From positions 1 through 40,638 of IMG/VR virus record IMGVR_UViG_3300042308_001934: DNA of 40,638 nucleotides. The stretch is one strand, 5' to 3'. Every line of letters starts with the position of its first letter. Position 1 is the first letter of the stretch. Both the position numbers and the translations under genes were made by a program. Source of the DNA: a virus. Of this stretch, positions 11,679-19,673 are shown one piece after another. Under the pieces are notes generated by a model. It searched no databases. It was not told the origin of the DNA and saw only the letters and a list, made by a program, of their open reading frames with translations.

Positions 11679-12285
11679 GGCGCTCTTGAACATTATTGCC
11701 CAGGTTGCGGCGCGCCATCAGGTGCCGATCAAGGTCCTGATTGGGCCAAATCGCCTGCCCGAGGTCTGCCGGGTGCGGGGCGAGGCGATGGCGCAGGCCC
11801 GTATGGGCGGCGTTAAGATCGCCCAGATTGCCCAAGCCTTTGGCCGGGGCGAGGGGACAGTGTATTTGCTGCTTAAAAAACACCGCGATTATGTTGAGGC
11901 CACGACCGGGACCGCGCCGCCAAGGCCGCGCCATGGTCGGCAAAAGGGCGAGGTGCTGTCGCCAGAGGAAAAGGCCGAGATTGCGGCGGGTCGGCGGGCG
12001 GGTGTGTCCTATGCCAAGATTGCGCGGGCGCTGAATCGTCCGCTAAGAACCGTGGAAAATGCCGGGGCCGCGATCGTGAAGCGCGAATCTGCGCCCGGCG
12101 GCGGCAAGATCGAGCCCGCCATAGTGTTTAATCCCAAGACCGATGCGCGGTTTGTCGAGGCCGTGATGGCGGAAGGCGGCTATCCGGTTTTACGCTCCAC
12201 GACCCCGCCCAAAGACGATTGCACTGTGGCCCTCTATACCAAGGCCCTGATCGACCGCGCGCGCAGGCAGGCGGTGTTGCCGTGA
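11671..12285 (+). CDS. DnaA-domain-IV-like DNA-binding protein
   Basis: A 204-aa protein. The first 75 residues (IIAQVAARHQVPIKVLIGPN, then EVCRVRGEAMAQARM and AQIAQAFGRGEGTVYLLLKK) follow the pattern of DnaA domain IV, the HTH that reads DnaA boxes; the AFGRGEGTV box corresponds to the family's FGRDHSTV. A second HTH follows (EKAEIAAGRRAGVSYAKIARALNRPLRTVENA, about 103-135), then a basic C-terminal part. There is no AAA+ ATPase. Encoded just before the primase and helicase, it may recognise the phage origin or compete with host DnaA. AGGGG precedes ATG 11671. Confidence 0.65.
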   Translation: MDKALLNIIAQVAARHQVPIKVLIGPNRLPEVCRVRGEAMAQARMGGVKIAQIAQAFGRGEGTVYLLLKKHRDYVEATTGTAPPRPRHGRQKGEVLSPEEKAEIAAGRRAGVSYAKIARALNRPLRTVENAGAAIVKRESAPGGGKIEPAIVFNPKTDARFVEAVMAEGGYPVLRSTTPPKDDCTVALYTKALIDRARRQAVLP

Positions 12286-12998
12286 GCGGGCTGTTTGACG
12301 ATGTCCCGGAAACCGCCGTCGCAACGCCCTATCGCTTCACGTCGGGCGGGGCAGAGCGGCGCGATCGCGGCGGTATGGAGACGGACTATTATCCCACCCC
12401 GCCCTGGGCGACGCGGGCCTTGATGCGGATCTTGGCCCTCAATTCTGATTTTGGCCTCGGCAGTGTCTGGGAGCCCGCTTGCGGTGGCGGCCATATGGCC
12501 GAGGTCTTGGCCGAAAGCTTTCAATCGGTTCTGGCCACGGATCTGTATGATTATGGCTATGCGGGCCGGCAGGGCGATCTGATCGATTTTCTGTCGCCAG
12601 AGGCGGCAAGGCTGGGTCCGGTCGATTGGGTGATTACCAATCCGCCGTTTAAGCTGGCGGATGAGTTTATTCGGGTGGGGCTGGAGCGCGCGCGCGAGGG
12701 CGTGGCCGTCCTGTGCCGCCTGCAATTCCTAGAGGGCGTGAAACGCTCTGGCCTGCATTTTGACGGCAATGAGGTGGGGCAGGGGCTGAGCATTCTGGCC
12801 CCCTTTTGTGAGCGGGTGGCCATGGTCCGGGGCCGGTATGATCCGGCGGCCAGTACCAATATGGCCTATGCCTGGTTCATTTATTCGAAGGCCCCAGATC
12901 GGCGGCGGCGCTCGCCAGTGATCCTGCCGATCCTGCCCGGTGCGCGGGCGCAGTGCACCCAGCCGCATGACGCGATCAAGTTCGGAGCGGTGTCATGA
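12282..12998 (+). CDS. DNA N6-adenine-type methyltransferase
   Basis: A 238-aa SAM-dependent DNA methyltransferase. TDYYPTPPWATRALM precedes motif I (WEPACGGGHMAEVL), and the catalytic motif IV is TNPPF in DWVITNPPFKLADEF, typical of amino-methyltransferases that modify adenine (or N4-cytosine). No separate target-recognition domain is obvious. The start is GTG 12282, overlapping the previous stop as GTGA. With no endonuclease nearby it is an orphan enzyme; in an alphaproteobacterial phage, mimicking a host mark such as GANTC or protecting DNA are both possible. Confidence 0.82.
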   Translation: MSGLFDDVPETAVATPYRFTSGGAERRDRGGMETDYYPTPPWATRALMRILALNSDFGLGSVWEPACGGGHMAEVLAESFQSVLATDLYDYGYAGRQGDLIDFLSPEAARLGPVDWVITNPPFKLADEFIRVGLERAREGVAVLCRLQFLEGVKRSGLHFDGNEVGQGLSILAPFCERVAMVRGRYDPAASTNMAYAWFIYSKAPDRRRRSPVILPILPGARAQCTQPHDAIKFGAVS

Positions 12999-14191
12999 GC
13001 GCCGCCCCCGCCACAACAGACCTTAGGGCCCTATTCGACTCTGCGCGCGGTGTGGATATCGAGGCTGTGGCGGGGGTGCGGTTGTTCCGCGCCGGGCGGC
13101 GTTGGCGCGGGCCTTGTCCCTTGTGCGGGGCCAGTGCGGGCAAGAAGGCCGATGGGGCCTTTAGCGTCGATAAGGCGCTCGGCCTGTTCTGGTGTCATGC
13201 CTGTAATGAGCATGGTGACGTGATCTCGCTGGAGCGCGCCCTGCGCGGTGGCACGGCGCGTGAGGCGGCGGAGCGGTTAAGCGGCGGGTCTGTGGTGGCG
13301 TTTCGCCCGGCTGCGCCGCAAGCGCGCGCGACCAAGCCGGTCCAGGGCGGGACGCAGTTATCGGGGCGGCTGTGGGATCAGGCCTCGCCGCCGCCGCATC
13401 ATGATGGCCAAGGCGGGATGCATCCCTTGCGTCGGTATCTGCGCAGCCGGGGCCTGAGCGGGCCGTCTATGGATTCGGCCCTGATGCGATTGCGCTATCT
13501 GCCGCGCGCCTATTATGGGCCGGACCCGTTTGATGAGCCGATCTATCTGCCTGCCATGATTGCCCAGGTGGTGACCGAGGCGGGTCCGACGGGCGGGGTG
13601 CATCTGACCTATCTGGACCCCCTGCGCGGCTATGCCAAGACCCAGCTGAGGCCCGGCAAAAAGATGTTTGGGCCGCAAAATGATGCCGATGGCCGCCCCG
13701 GCGGGGTCTGGCTGGCGCGCCCGCGCGACGCGCGCGTCCTGGTGGTGGCGGAAGGCATTGAGACCGCCTTGGCGGCGGCAAGATTGCAGGGCCGGGCCTG
13801 TCACGTCTTGGCGGCGCTGAGCCTGAACCGCTTGCAGGGCGGGTGGCTTGCCGATCGATGGGGCCGCAAGAATCCCGACCTGGTCCAGGCCGATCCGGAT
13901 CAGCCCGCCGTGACCTGGGATGTGTCCGGGGCCGGGATCGATGAGGTCTTGATCGCCATTGACCGAGATATGAGCCCGATTGATGTGCCGGTGCGCGGGC
14001 CAACCGGGCGCACGGTCAAGCAATCGATCGACGGGGAAAAGCGCGCCGCGATCTGTGCCGGCCTAGCCGTGGCCGCATGGCGCGCCAGGCTGGGCGATGG
14101 CGTGACCGTGCGGGCCATAGCCCCGCCGCCGGGGCTGGATTTCAATGATGCCTTAAAACAAAAACTGACCCTGGGAGGGGTGGATGTCTGA
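12995..14191 (+). CDS. DNA primase (CHC2 zinc finger and Toprim)
   Basis: A 398-aa primase-type protein that would make RNA primers for phage replication. A zinc-binding CPLCGA...FWCHACNEHGD module (about residues 41-75) recognises DNA. The Toprim domain (about 245-365) has VVAEGIETALAAARL with the catalytic Glu, and LIAIDRDMS carrying the Asp pair. It overlaps the methyltransferase before it (ATGA) and the helicase after it by 8 nt, so the two replication proteins are made together. Confidence 0.9.
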   Translation: MSAAPATTDLRALFDSARGVDIEAVAGVRLFRAGRRWRGPCPLCGASAGKKADGAFSVDKALGLFWCHACNEHGDVISLERALRGGTAREAAERLSGGSVVAFRPAAPQARATKPVQGGTQLSGRLWDQASPPPHHDGQGGMHPLRRYLRSRGLSGPSMDSALMRLRYLPRAYYGPDPFDEPIYLPAMIAQVVTEAGPTGGVHLTYLDPLRGYAKTQLRPGKKMFGPQNDADGRPGGVWLARPRDARVLVVAEGIETALAAARLQGRACHVLAALSLNRLQGGWLADRWGRKNPDLVQADPDQPAVTWDVSGAGIDEVLIAIDRDMSPIDVPVRGPTGRTVKQSIDGEKRAAICAGLAVAAWRARLGDGVTVRAIAPPPGLDFNDALKQKLTLGGVDV

Positions 14192-15746
14192 GTATGGATT
14201 TGCGCCCGCGCCAGAAATTGGCGAGCTGGCGCGGTATGAGCTGAATGATTTTGGCAATGCCATGCGGTTTATTCGCCTTTGCGGCGGCCTGATCGATGAT
14301 GCGACCTATGAGATTGATAAGGCCCAGGCGCGGGTTCTGTATCTGCGCGGCAATGGCTGGATCGCTTTCAATGGGCGGCACTGGGACCTGGAGCATGGCG
14401 AGGCCATGGCCTATCGCATGGCCAGCCAGATGGCGCGGGGTCTAGTGGGGCAGATCAAGCACAAGATCGACAGTGGTGCCCAGACCGGCGGCAAGAGCGC
14501 GGTCGATGCCTATAAGTTCGCGACCGAGAGCGGCAATTCTGGCAAGATCAGTGCCACGCTGAAAATGGCCAGTAATTATCTGGATGTCGGGGTCGATGAT
14601 TTCGACCAAGACCCGATGAGCCTGAATGTCCTGAACGGCACCTTGCGGTTTGTGCGCGGCCCCGATGGTCTGGGGCGGGTGGTGTTTTTGGATCGCCATG
14701 ACCCCGCCGACCGCTTTACCCGGATCGCCAAAGCCCGCTGGAACCCAGAGGCGCGCGCGCCGGTGTTTGATGGCGTCCTTGCCTTTGCCCAGCCGGAAAT
14801 GGATATGCGGACCTATCTGCAGCGGGTGATGGGCTATTGCTCCACCGGGGATACGTCCGAACAAAAATTCTTTGTCTTTCAAGGCAAGGGCGGGGATGGA
14901 AAGTCGACCATTGTCGGGGCCGTGCGTGAGACGCTGGGCAGCTATGCCACCACGGTGGCGATAGAGACCTTTCTGGATACGGGCTTGCGGCGCGGCGGCG
15001 AGGCCAGCCCTGACATAGCCGCCCTGGCTGGCGATACCCGCCTTTTATCGTCCGGTGAGCCGCCGTCTGGGGCCAAGTTGGCGGCGGGGGCGATCAAGCA
15101 ATACACAGGCGGTGGCAAGATCAAGGCGCGCCAGCTGCGCGAGGCCTTGTTTGAGTTTGCCCCGGTCGGCAAGCCCCTGATCGAGTGTAATCGCAAGCCT
15201 TTGATCAATGACACCGATGACGGTATCTGGCGACGGCTCAAGATACTCTTATTCCGCAAACAGGTGCCGGAGGGTCAGAGGGATGGCCACCTGCCTGCCA
15301 AGCTCAAGGCTGAGGCCGATGGCATATTGGGCTGGCTGGTCGAGGGTGTGATCGGCTGGATGAATGAGGGCCTGATCGATCCGCAAGATGTGAAAGATGC
15401 GGTCGAGGACTATAGGCGCGGGGCCAATCCATTCGCGCAATGGATGCAGGATCGGCTCGAGATCGGGGCCGATTACAAGATCTCGGCCACCGAATTATTC
15501 GATGACTATAAGGCCTGGATGGATGCCGAGGGCCATGAAAAGCCCATGAGCCAAAAGGGCTTTGGCGCGGCCCTGGGCGATCAGCAAATCATTCTGGCGG
15601 GCAAGAATGCCCAGGGCAAGAAGATGCGCAAGGGCGCGCGCCTGAAGCCCAAGGGCGGCTCGGAAGGCTATGCGGCGGCGCGGGCAGGCGAGGGCGCTGT
15701 GTCCCCCGTTCTGGGCCATGATCAGGGGACAGACGAATGGGTCTAA
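14184..15746 (+). CDS. SF3/D5-type replicative helicase (P4-like)
   Basis: A 520-aa helicase of the phage/plasmid primase-P4 C-terminal family. A D5_N-type helical region (about 100-205) precedes the ATPase. Walker A is GKGGDGKS (about 233-240); the following segment LAGDTRLLSSGEP contains the Walker B-like strand, and LIECNRKPLINDTDDGIWRR is motif C with the arginine finger. The C-terminal 130 aa form a winged-helix-like tail with Lys-rich end. Such proteins unwind DNA at the origin; the iterons right after the gene are the natural site. Confidence 0.88.
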   Translation: MSEYGFAPAPEIGELARYELNDFGNAMRFIRLCGGLIDDATYEIDKAQARVLYLRGNGWIAFNGRHWDLEHGEAMAYRMASQMARGLVGQIKHKIDSGAQTGGKSAVDAYKFATESGNSGKISATLKMASNYLDVGVDDFDQDPMSLNVLNGTLRFVRGPDGLGRVVFLDRHDPADRFTRIAKARWNPEARAPVFDGVLAFAQPEMDMRTYLQRVMGYCSTGDTSEQKFFVFQGKGGDGKSTIVGAVRETLGSYATTVAIETFLDTGLRRGGEASPDIAALAGDTRLLSSGEPPSGAKLAAGAIKQYTGGGKIKARQLREALFEFAPVGKPLIECNRKPLINDTDDGIWRRLKILLFRKQVPEGQRDGHLPAKLKAEADGILGWLVEGVIGWMNEGLIDPQDVKDAVEDYRRGANPFAQWMQDRLEIGADYKISATELFDDYKAWMDAEGHEKPMSQKGFGAALGDQQIILAGKNAQGKKMRKGARLKPKGGSEGYAAARAGEGAVSPVLGHDQGTDEWV

Positions 15747-16029
15747 AACCACAGACCATAACAGACCATAGGGCGATGGTCTGTGGTCAAGGCGGGCCGG
15801 AGGGGCGGTTTTACGGACATTGTCTGTCTGTGGTGGCTCGCTTGGTCCGTTCGGTAAGGTGTTGATTGTGTTGCGATAACAGACCTTACAGACCATCCAG
15901 ACCTTGCGCCGGGGAAGTCTATATAGGCGCACGTCGCGCGCGGGGTCTATGCGGAATGCGTTATGGTCTGTGTGCGGTGGGTCTGGGTGTGAGGGTGTTT
16001 TTAATTCTAATCAGAAGGACTAAAAATAA
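15747..16029. other. Iteron-rich intergenic region, candidate replication origin
   Basis: No gene is seen. The core ACAGACC (or its complement GGTCTGT) recurs seven times: 15749-15760, 15760-15770, 15776-15787 (inverted), 15826-15834 (inverted, partial), 15878-15888, 15888-15896 and 15962-15972 (inverted). The fullest form is CCACAGACCAT. The first and third form an 11-bp perfect inverted repeat. The region directly follows the helicase gene. It must also hold the promoter or leader of the NusG-like gene. Confidence 0.6.
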
Positions 16030-16548
16030 ATGACTGAGCAATCAAACAATCAAGCTGGTGGCCCTCGCTGGTATGTTGTTCAGTCCAAGCCTCAAGCCGA
16101 GCAGATGGCGGCAGCCAATCTTCGCAATCAAGGCTTTGAGGTCTATCTGCCCTTGGCGCTAATGATGGATCGCAAGTCCAAGCAACCCGTCGGTCGGCCC
16201 TTGTTTCCGCGCTATCTGTTTGTCCGGCTTGACCTGACCGTGGATCAATGGCGGGCGATCTTCTCGACTAAGGGAGTCCAGTGTCTGTTCTGTTCAGGTG
16301 GCGGTCGTCCCATCGCAGCAGGCGAGGCCTGCATCGCTAACATCCGGGTGCGTGAGACCGATGGCATAATCAATATGGTCGAGGTCAAGCCTGCGAGGGT
16401 CTTCGTCCCTGGTGAGCGGGTCAGGATCGATGACGGCGAGTTAGAGGGTATCTTCTGCGAACATGTTGACGAAAAGCGCGTTTTGATATTGCTTAACATC
16501 CTAGGCCGCGAATCGCGCGCCATTACGCACTCGGCCAGGCTCTCCTGA
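16030..16548 (+). CDS. NusG/RfaH-like transcription antiterminator
   Basis: A 172-aa NusG paralogue. The NGN domain (about 12-110) starts RWYVVQSKPQAEQMAAANL and contains PLFPRYLFVRLDL, a signature of NusG/RfaH proteins that bind the beta' clamp helices of RNA polymerase. The C-terminal part (VKPARVFVPGERVRIDDGEL to the end) is a KOW domain. By length and wording it is nearer the specialised RfaH type than housekeeping NusG. AGAAGGA lies 8 nt before the ATG. It sits between the replication genes and the 22-kb late operon, where lambda has Q, so it probably makes polymerase processive through the late genes. Confidence 0.88.
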   Translation: MTEQSNNQAGGPRWYVVQSKPQAEQMAAANLRNQGFEVYLPLALMMDRKSKQPVGRPLFPRYLFVRLDLTVDQWRAIFSTKGVQCLFCSGGGRPIAAGEACIANIRVRETDGIINMVEVKPARVFVPGERVRIDDGELEGIFCEHVDEKRVLILLNILGRESRAITHSARLS

Positions 16549-16564
16549 CCTCGAGTGCGGTAGC
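16526..16564 (+). promoter_or_regulatory. Hairpin plus ops-core-like element after the NusG-like gene
   Basis: Arms CGCACTCG / CGAGTGCG (16526-16533, 16552-16559) form an 8-bp hairpin across the NusG-like stop codon. At 16557-16564 stands GCGGTAGC, exactly bases 2-9 of the E. coli ops element (GGCGGTAGCGTG), the part that forms the small hairpin contacted by RfaH. This is a candidate loading site for the phage antiterminator. Confidence 0.4.
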
Positions 16565-16714
16565 CATCCCAGTGTACCCCTACAATCCCATCGCCCCCCA
16601 CCCTAGCGGGTCCTTCCTGCAGCCCCCCACCCAATACGGTCGGGCAGAGGCCGGGGGTCCGTTAGTTTTGGTTACTTTTTATTTTTGAACCTTTTGAACT
16701 TTGTGAAGGTGCCT
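16565..16714. other. Leader of the late operon; terminator-like and possible cos region
   Basis: No gene. Runs of C and G (cccccc 16623-16628 with ggggg 16653-16657, inner ccc/ggg) can form a GC-rich hairpin followed by T-rich sequence (16664-16688), a weak terminator candidate. Because the terminase is lambda-type, the cohesive-end site is expected here too, just before the small subunit gene; I cannot point to the cut. Confidence 0.35.
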
Positions 16715-17350
16715 GTGTCCGAATATGTGATCAGTGCCGAGTTCGCGAGGCTGCACAATGTCGGTGCGCCCGCTGTTTCAAACTGGAAAAAGCGCGGGCT
16801 TTTGGTGTTCGTACAGGACCCGGCAAATCCGCGCCGCCAGCTGATCGATGTGGCCAAGTCGAACCTGTTGGTCGGCGGTATGGTTGATCCGAACAAGGGC
16901 AGGCCGACTGCGGCGTCTATGCGGGCGACGGCCTCGGCGGTGCCGCCTGCGAGCGCTGAGCCATTCTTGGCCGCCGCCCAGGATAGCGAATTACAGCGTG
17001 AGCGGTTGCGAGAGCTGCGGGCGCGAACCAGCCGCCGGGAAATGGAAAATGACAAGCTGGCCGGTGAGCTGGTTATTGTCTCCGAATTTGAGCGCCGGGC
17101 AAGCGATCTGGGTCGGCAGGCGCGGGAACGGATCCAGAGCGCCTTTCGGCTGGAGTCAGAGCGGCTTGCCGCCGAGACCGACCCGCGCACGGTCCAGGTC
17201 CTTTGTGCCGCCTTAATCGACCAGACGTTTGAATCCCTTGCCGACCAGATCGAGGCTGAGGCCCGCGCCGAGACCGAGATCGACCAGGCGCTTGCCGCCA
17301 TCAATGAGGCTGACCCCATGCTTGATTTGGACCAAGTCGCCGCCGCATGA
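16715..17350 (+). CDS. Terminase small subunit (Nu1-like)
   Basis: A 211-aa DNA-recognition subunit of the packaging motor. The N-terminal 50 residues (VISAEFARLHNVGAPAVSNW followed by KKRGLLVF and RRQLIDV) are a Nu1-type winged helix that binds the cos region. A Pro/Ala linker and a long coiled-coil-like helical part (RERLRELRARTSRREMENDK) follow, ending in an acidic tail for contact with the large subunit. GTG 16715 is chosen because GAAGG lies 5 nt upstream; in-frame TTG or GTG codons to 16685 are less well placed. Overlaps the large-subunit gene by 4 nt. Confidence 0.85.
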   Translation: MSEYVISAEFARLHNVGAPAVSNWKKRGLLVFVQDPANPRRQLIDVAKSNLLVGGMVDPNKGRPTAASMRATASAVPPASAEPFLAAAQDSELQRERLRELRARTSRREMENDKLAGELVIVSEFERRASDLGRQARERIQSAFRLESERLAAETDPRTVQVLCAALIDQTFESLADQIEAEARAETEIDQALAAINEADPMLDLDQVAAA

Positions 17351-19485
17351 GCCTAGCGGTTCTGGACCGGTATAATCCGGCCATTCAAAAACACCTTTTG
17401 GCCAATGCGGCCCGGATCAATCGATCCTTTGCCACGGGCCTGCGCCCGCCGGAAAAGCTATCGGTCTCGGACTGGGCCGGGCGCTATCGCAGGTTTTCGG
17501 ATGACAGCGCCTATCCCGGCCCCTGGCGTCATGCCACCGCGCCCTATCTGGTCGAGATTATGGACCGGCTGAGCCCGCATGATCCGGCTGAAACCATATC
17601 GATCCTGAAATGCGCCCAGTCCGGCGGCTCGGCCAGTGCTGAAAACTGGGTCGGCTATATTGCCGATATTGCCCCTGGCCCATTGATGTATGTCCAGGCC
17701 ACGATTACCGCGGCCAAGGACTGGTTAGCCGAAAAACTCTGGCCCATGGTCGAGGCCACGCCAAGGCTTAATCCCGACCTGACCGGCGCGATCATGGGGC
17801 GCAAGTCCCGCGACGGGGATGGCACCACGGCGCTGCGTGTGCGGTTTCGCAAGGGCTCTTGGCTCTTGATCGCCGGGGCCAATTCCGCCGCCACACTGCG
17901 CGCCCACTCGATCCGCTATGTGGTCGAGGATGATCTAGACCAGTTTCCAGACGATTTGGACAATCAAGGCAGTCCAGAGGGCATGGTCACGGCCCGCCAG
18001 CGGGTCTATGCCCGCCAAGGCCTGTCCAAGCGGCTTAAGATTTCGACCGGCACCATTAAGGGCGCATCCAAGATTGGCCGGGCCTATGAGGCGTCTGACC
18101 AAAGACGGCTCTATCTGCAAAGCCCCCATAGCGGCCAATGGTTCGATCCAGTGTTTTCGGACATAGTCTGGCCCAGTGACCAACCCACCAAGGCCTATAT
18201 GCTGGACCCGACCTGCGCTGGGCTGGTGATCGAGCATTATCAAAAACAAGACCTGTTACAGACCGCGCTCTGGATCCCGACGGCTGAAACCGAAACCCCT
18301 GACGGCGAGAAAATGCGCCCGCCGCGTACTATTCCAGACGATCAGATCACGCACTGGCGCACCCGGCCCATGGGCGGGCTGCAGCCGGGCTATCATATTA
18401 CCGGCATCATCAGTTCGTTTCTGACCTGGTCACAGCTGGCAACCGGCTTTGTCGCCGCCCAGGGCAATGTCAATGCGCTCAAGACCTGGACCAACCTGGA
18501 ACTTGGTGAGCTGTTTGAATACAAGGGCGATGCCCCGCCCGCCGAGTCCCTTGAAATCCTGCGCGAGCAAGACTGGGGCAGGGGGCAGGTGCCATGGGGG
18601 CCATGCGTCTTTACCATGGGCTGCGACATCCAGGGCGACGGGATCTATTATCTGACCAATGGCCATGGCCCGGAGTCCGAGACCTGGTGCCTAGATTTTG
18701 GCTTCCTGCCCGGCCCGACCGATGTCCCCGGCCAAGGCGCTTGGCTGAGACTGGATGAGCTGGTGCGGCGGGGCCTGACCCTGCCCGGCGGCAAGACTCT
18801 AGAGATTGATCAGGTCTGTGTTGATGCGGGTTATCACACCGAGTCGGCCAAGGCCTTTTGCAAGGGCCACCCTAATCGCATGCCGGTTTTTGGCAGGCCG
18901 GGCTGGTTTAGACCCCTGCTAGGGCGCGGTGAGGCCACCCAATACATTAGCCGCGGCCGCCGCGCTGGCCGGGCAACGGGCAAGGCCGATGACAAGGCTT
19001 TTCTGGTCGGCACCTTTGGCGCCAAGGCGACATTTTACGGCTATGTCCGCGCCAGCCTCAAGGCGGCAGAGGCCCGCGCCCGGGGAGAGACCCCCGGAGA
19101 GATCCGCGGGCGCTTACATTTTGGCCGCGAGGCCGATGCCAATCTGTTTGGTCAGCTGACCTCCGAAACCTGCGTGACCGAGACCACCCCGTCGGGCATC
19201 CCCGCCCGGGTCTGGAAGGTGATTTCGGGGCGGCAAAATCACTGGCTGGACTGCGCAATCTATAGCATGGCCGCAACCGAGGCCCTGCGCCTTGATGGCC
19301 TATCCCATGCCCGCTGGGGCCAGCTGCAGGCTGAACGCTGCGCGGCCCTCGATCCCGCCCAGGGCGACCTGGTCCAATTGATGCGCCAGCCCGCCGCCGC
19401 CGAGACCCCGCCCGCGCGCCCCGCGAATCCGGTTCGCGATACGTCCGAGCCCTGGATCAAGTTAGAAAATAAGGATTGGTTTTAA
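17347..19485 (+). CDS. Terminase large subunit (GpA family)
   Basis: A 712-aa packaging ATPase and nuclease of the lambda gpA family. The family start SVSDWAGRYRRFSDDSAYPGPW is clear; the ATPase follows, with a degenerate Walker A at ILKCAQSGGSASAENW and Walker B at RYVVEDDLDQFPDD. The C-terminal half (FTMGCDIQGDGIYY; DQVCVDAGYHTE; HWLDCAIYSMAATEAL) is an RNase H-like nuclease, with Asp residues placed to bind metal. It would cut concatemers at cos and drive DNA into proheads. Confidence 0.95.
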   Translation: MSLAVLDRYNPAIQKHLLANAARINRSFATGLRPPEKLSVSDWAGRYRRFSDDSAYPGPWRHATAPYLVEIMDRLSPHDPAETISILKCAQSGGSASAENWVGYIADIAPGPLMYVQATITAAKDWLAEKLWPMVEATPRLNPDLTGAIMGRKSRDGDGTTALRVRFRKGSWLLIAGANSAATLRAHSIRYVVEDDLDQFPDDLDNQGSPEGMVTARQRVYARQGLSKRLKISTGTIKGASKIGRAYEASDQRRLYLQSPHSGQWFDPVFSDIVWPSDQPTKAYMLDPTCAGLVIEHYQKQDLLQTALWIPTAETETPDGEKMRPPRTIPDDQITHWRTRPMGGLQPGYHITGIISSFLTWSQLATGFVAAQGNVNALKTWTNLELGELFEYKGDAPPAESLEILREQDWGRGQVPWGPCVFTMGCDIQGDGIYYLTNGHGPESETWCLDFGFLPGPTDVPGQGAWLRLDELVRRGLTLPGGKTLEIDQVCVDAGYHTESAKAFCKGHPNRMPVFGRPGWFRPLLGRGEATQYISRGRRAGRATGKADDKAFLVGTFGAKATFYGYVRASLKAAEARARGETPGEIRGRLHFGREADANLFGQLTSETCVTETTPSGIPARVWKVISGRQNHWLDCAIYSMAATEALRLDGLSHARWGQLQAERCAALDPAQGDLVQLMRQPAAAETPPARPANPVRDTSEPWIKLENKDWF

Positions 19486-19673
19486 TGGCCTCGGATTACG
19501 CCGCCAAGATCGCTGCTCTTGAAGACGCCCTAGCCGCTGGCGAATTGACCGTCGAGGCAAATGGCGAGCGCGTCACCTATCGCTCCGTGGCTGAGATCAA
19601 GGACGCAATCAACTATATGCGCGCCCAGATGACGCGCGCGCCACAGACCACCTTTGCGGTCTTCGACCGATGA
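19485..19673 (+). CDS. gpW-like head-completion protein
   Basis: A 62-aa protein placed between terminase and portal genes, as lambda W is. The pattern ALEDALAAGELTVEANGERVTYRSVAEIKDAINYM matches the small alpha/beta gpW fold with its central hairpin. It would join the portal vertex after packaging. ATG 19485 overlaps the terminase stop (TAATG); the next gene overlaps it in turn. Confidence 0.8.
   Translation: MASDYAAKIAALEDALAAGELTVEANGERVTYRSVAEIKDAINYMRAQMTRAPQTTFAVFDR

Noticed and set aside
15749-15786. 11-bp inverted repeat as a terminator of the helicase gene
   Set aside because: No T-run follows, and the arms are two members of the iteron family, so an origin or operator function fits better.
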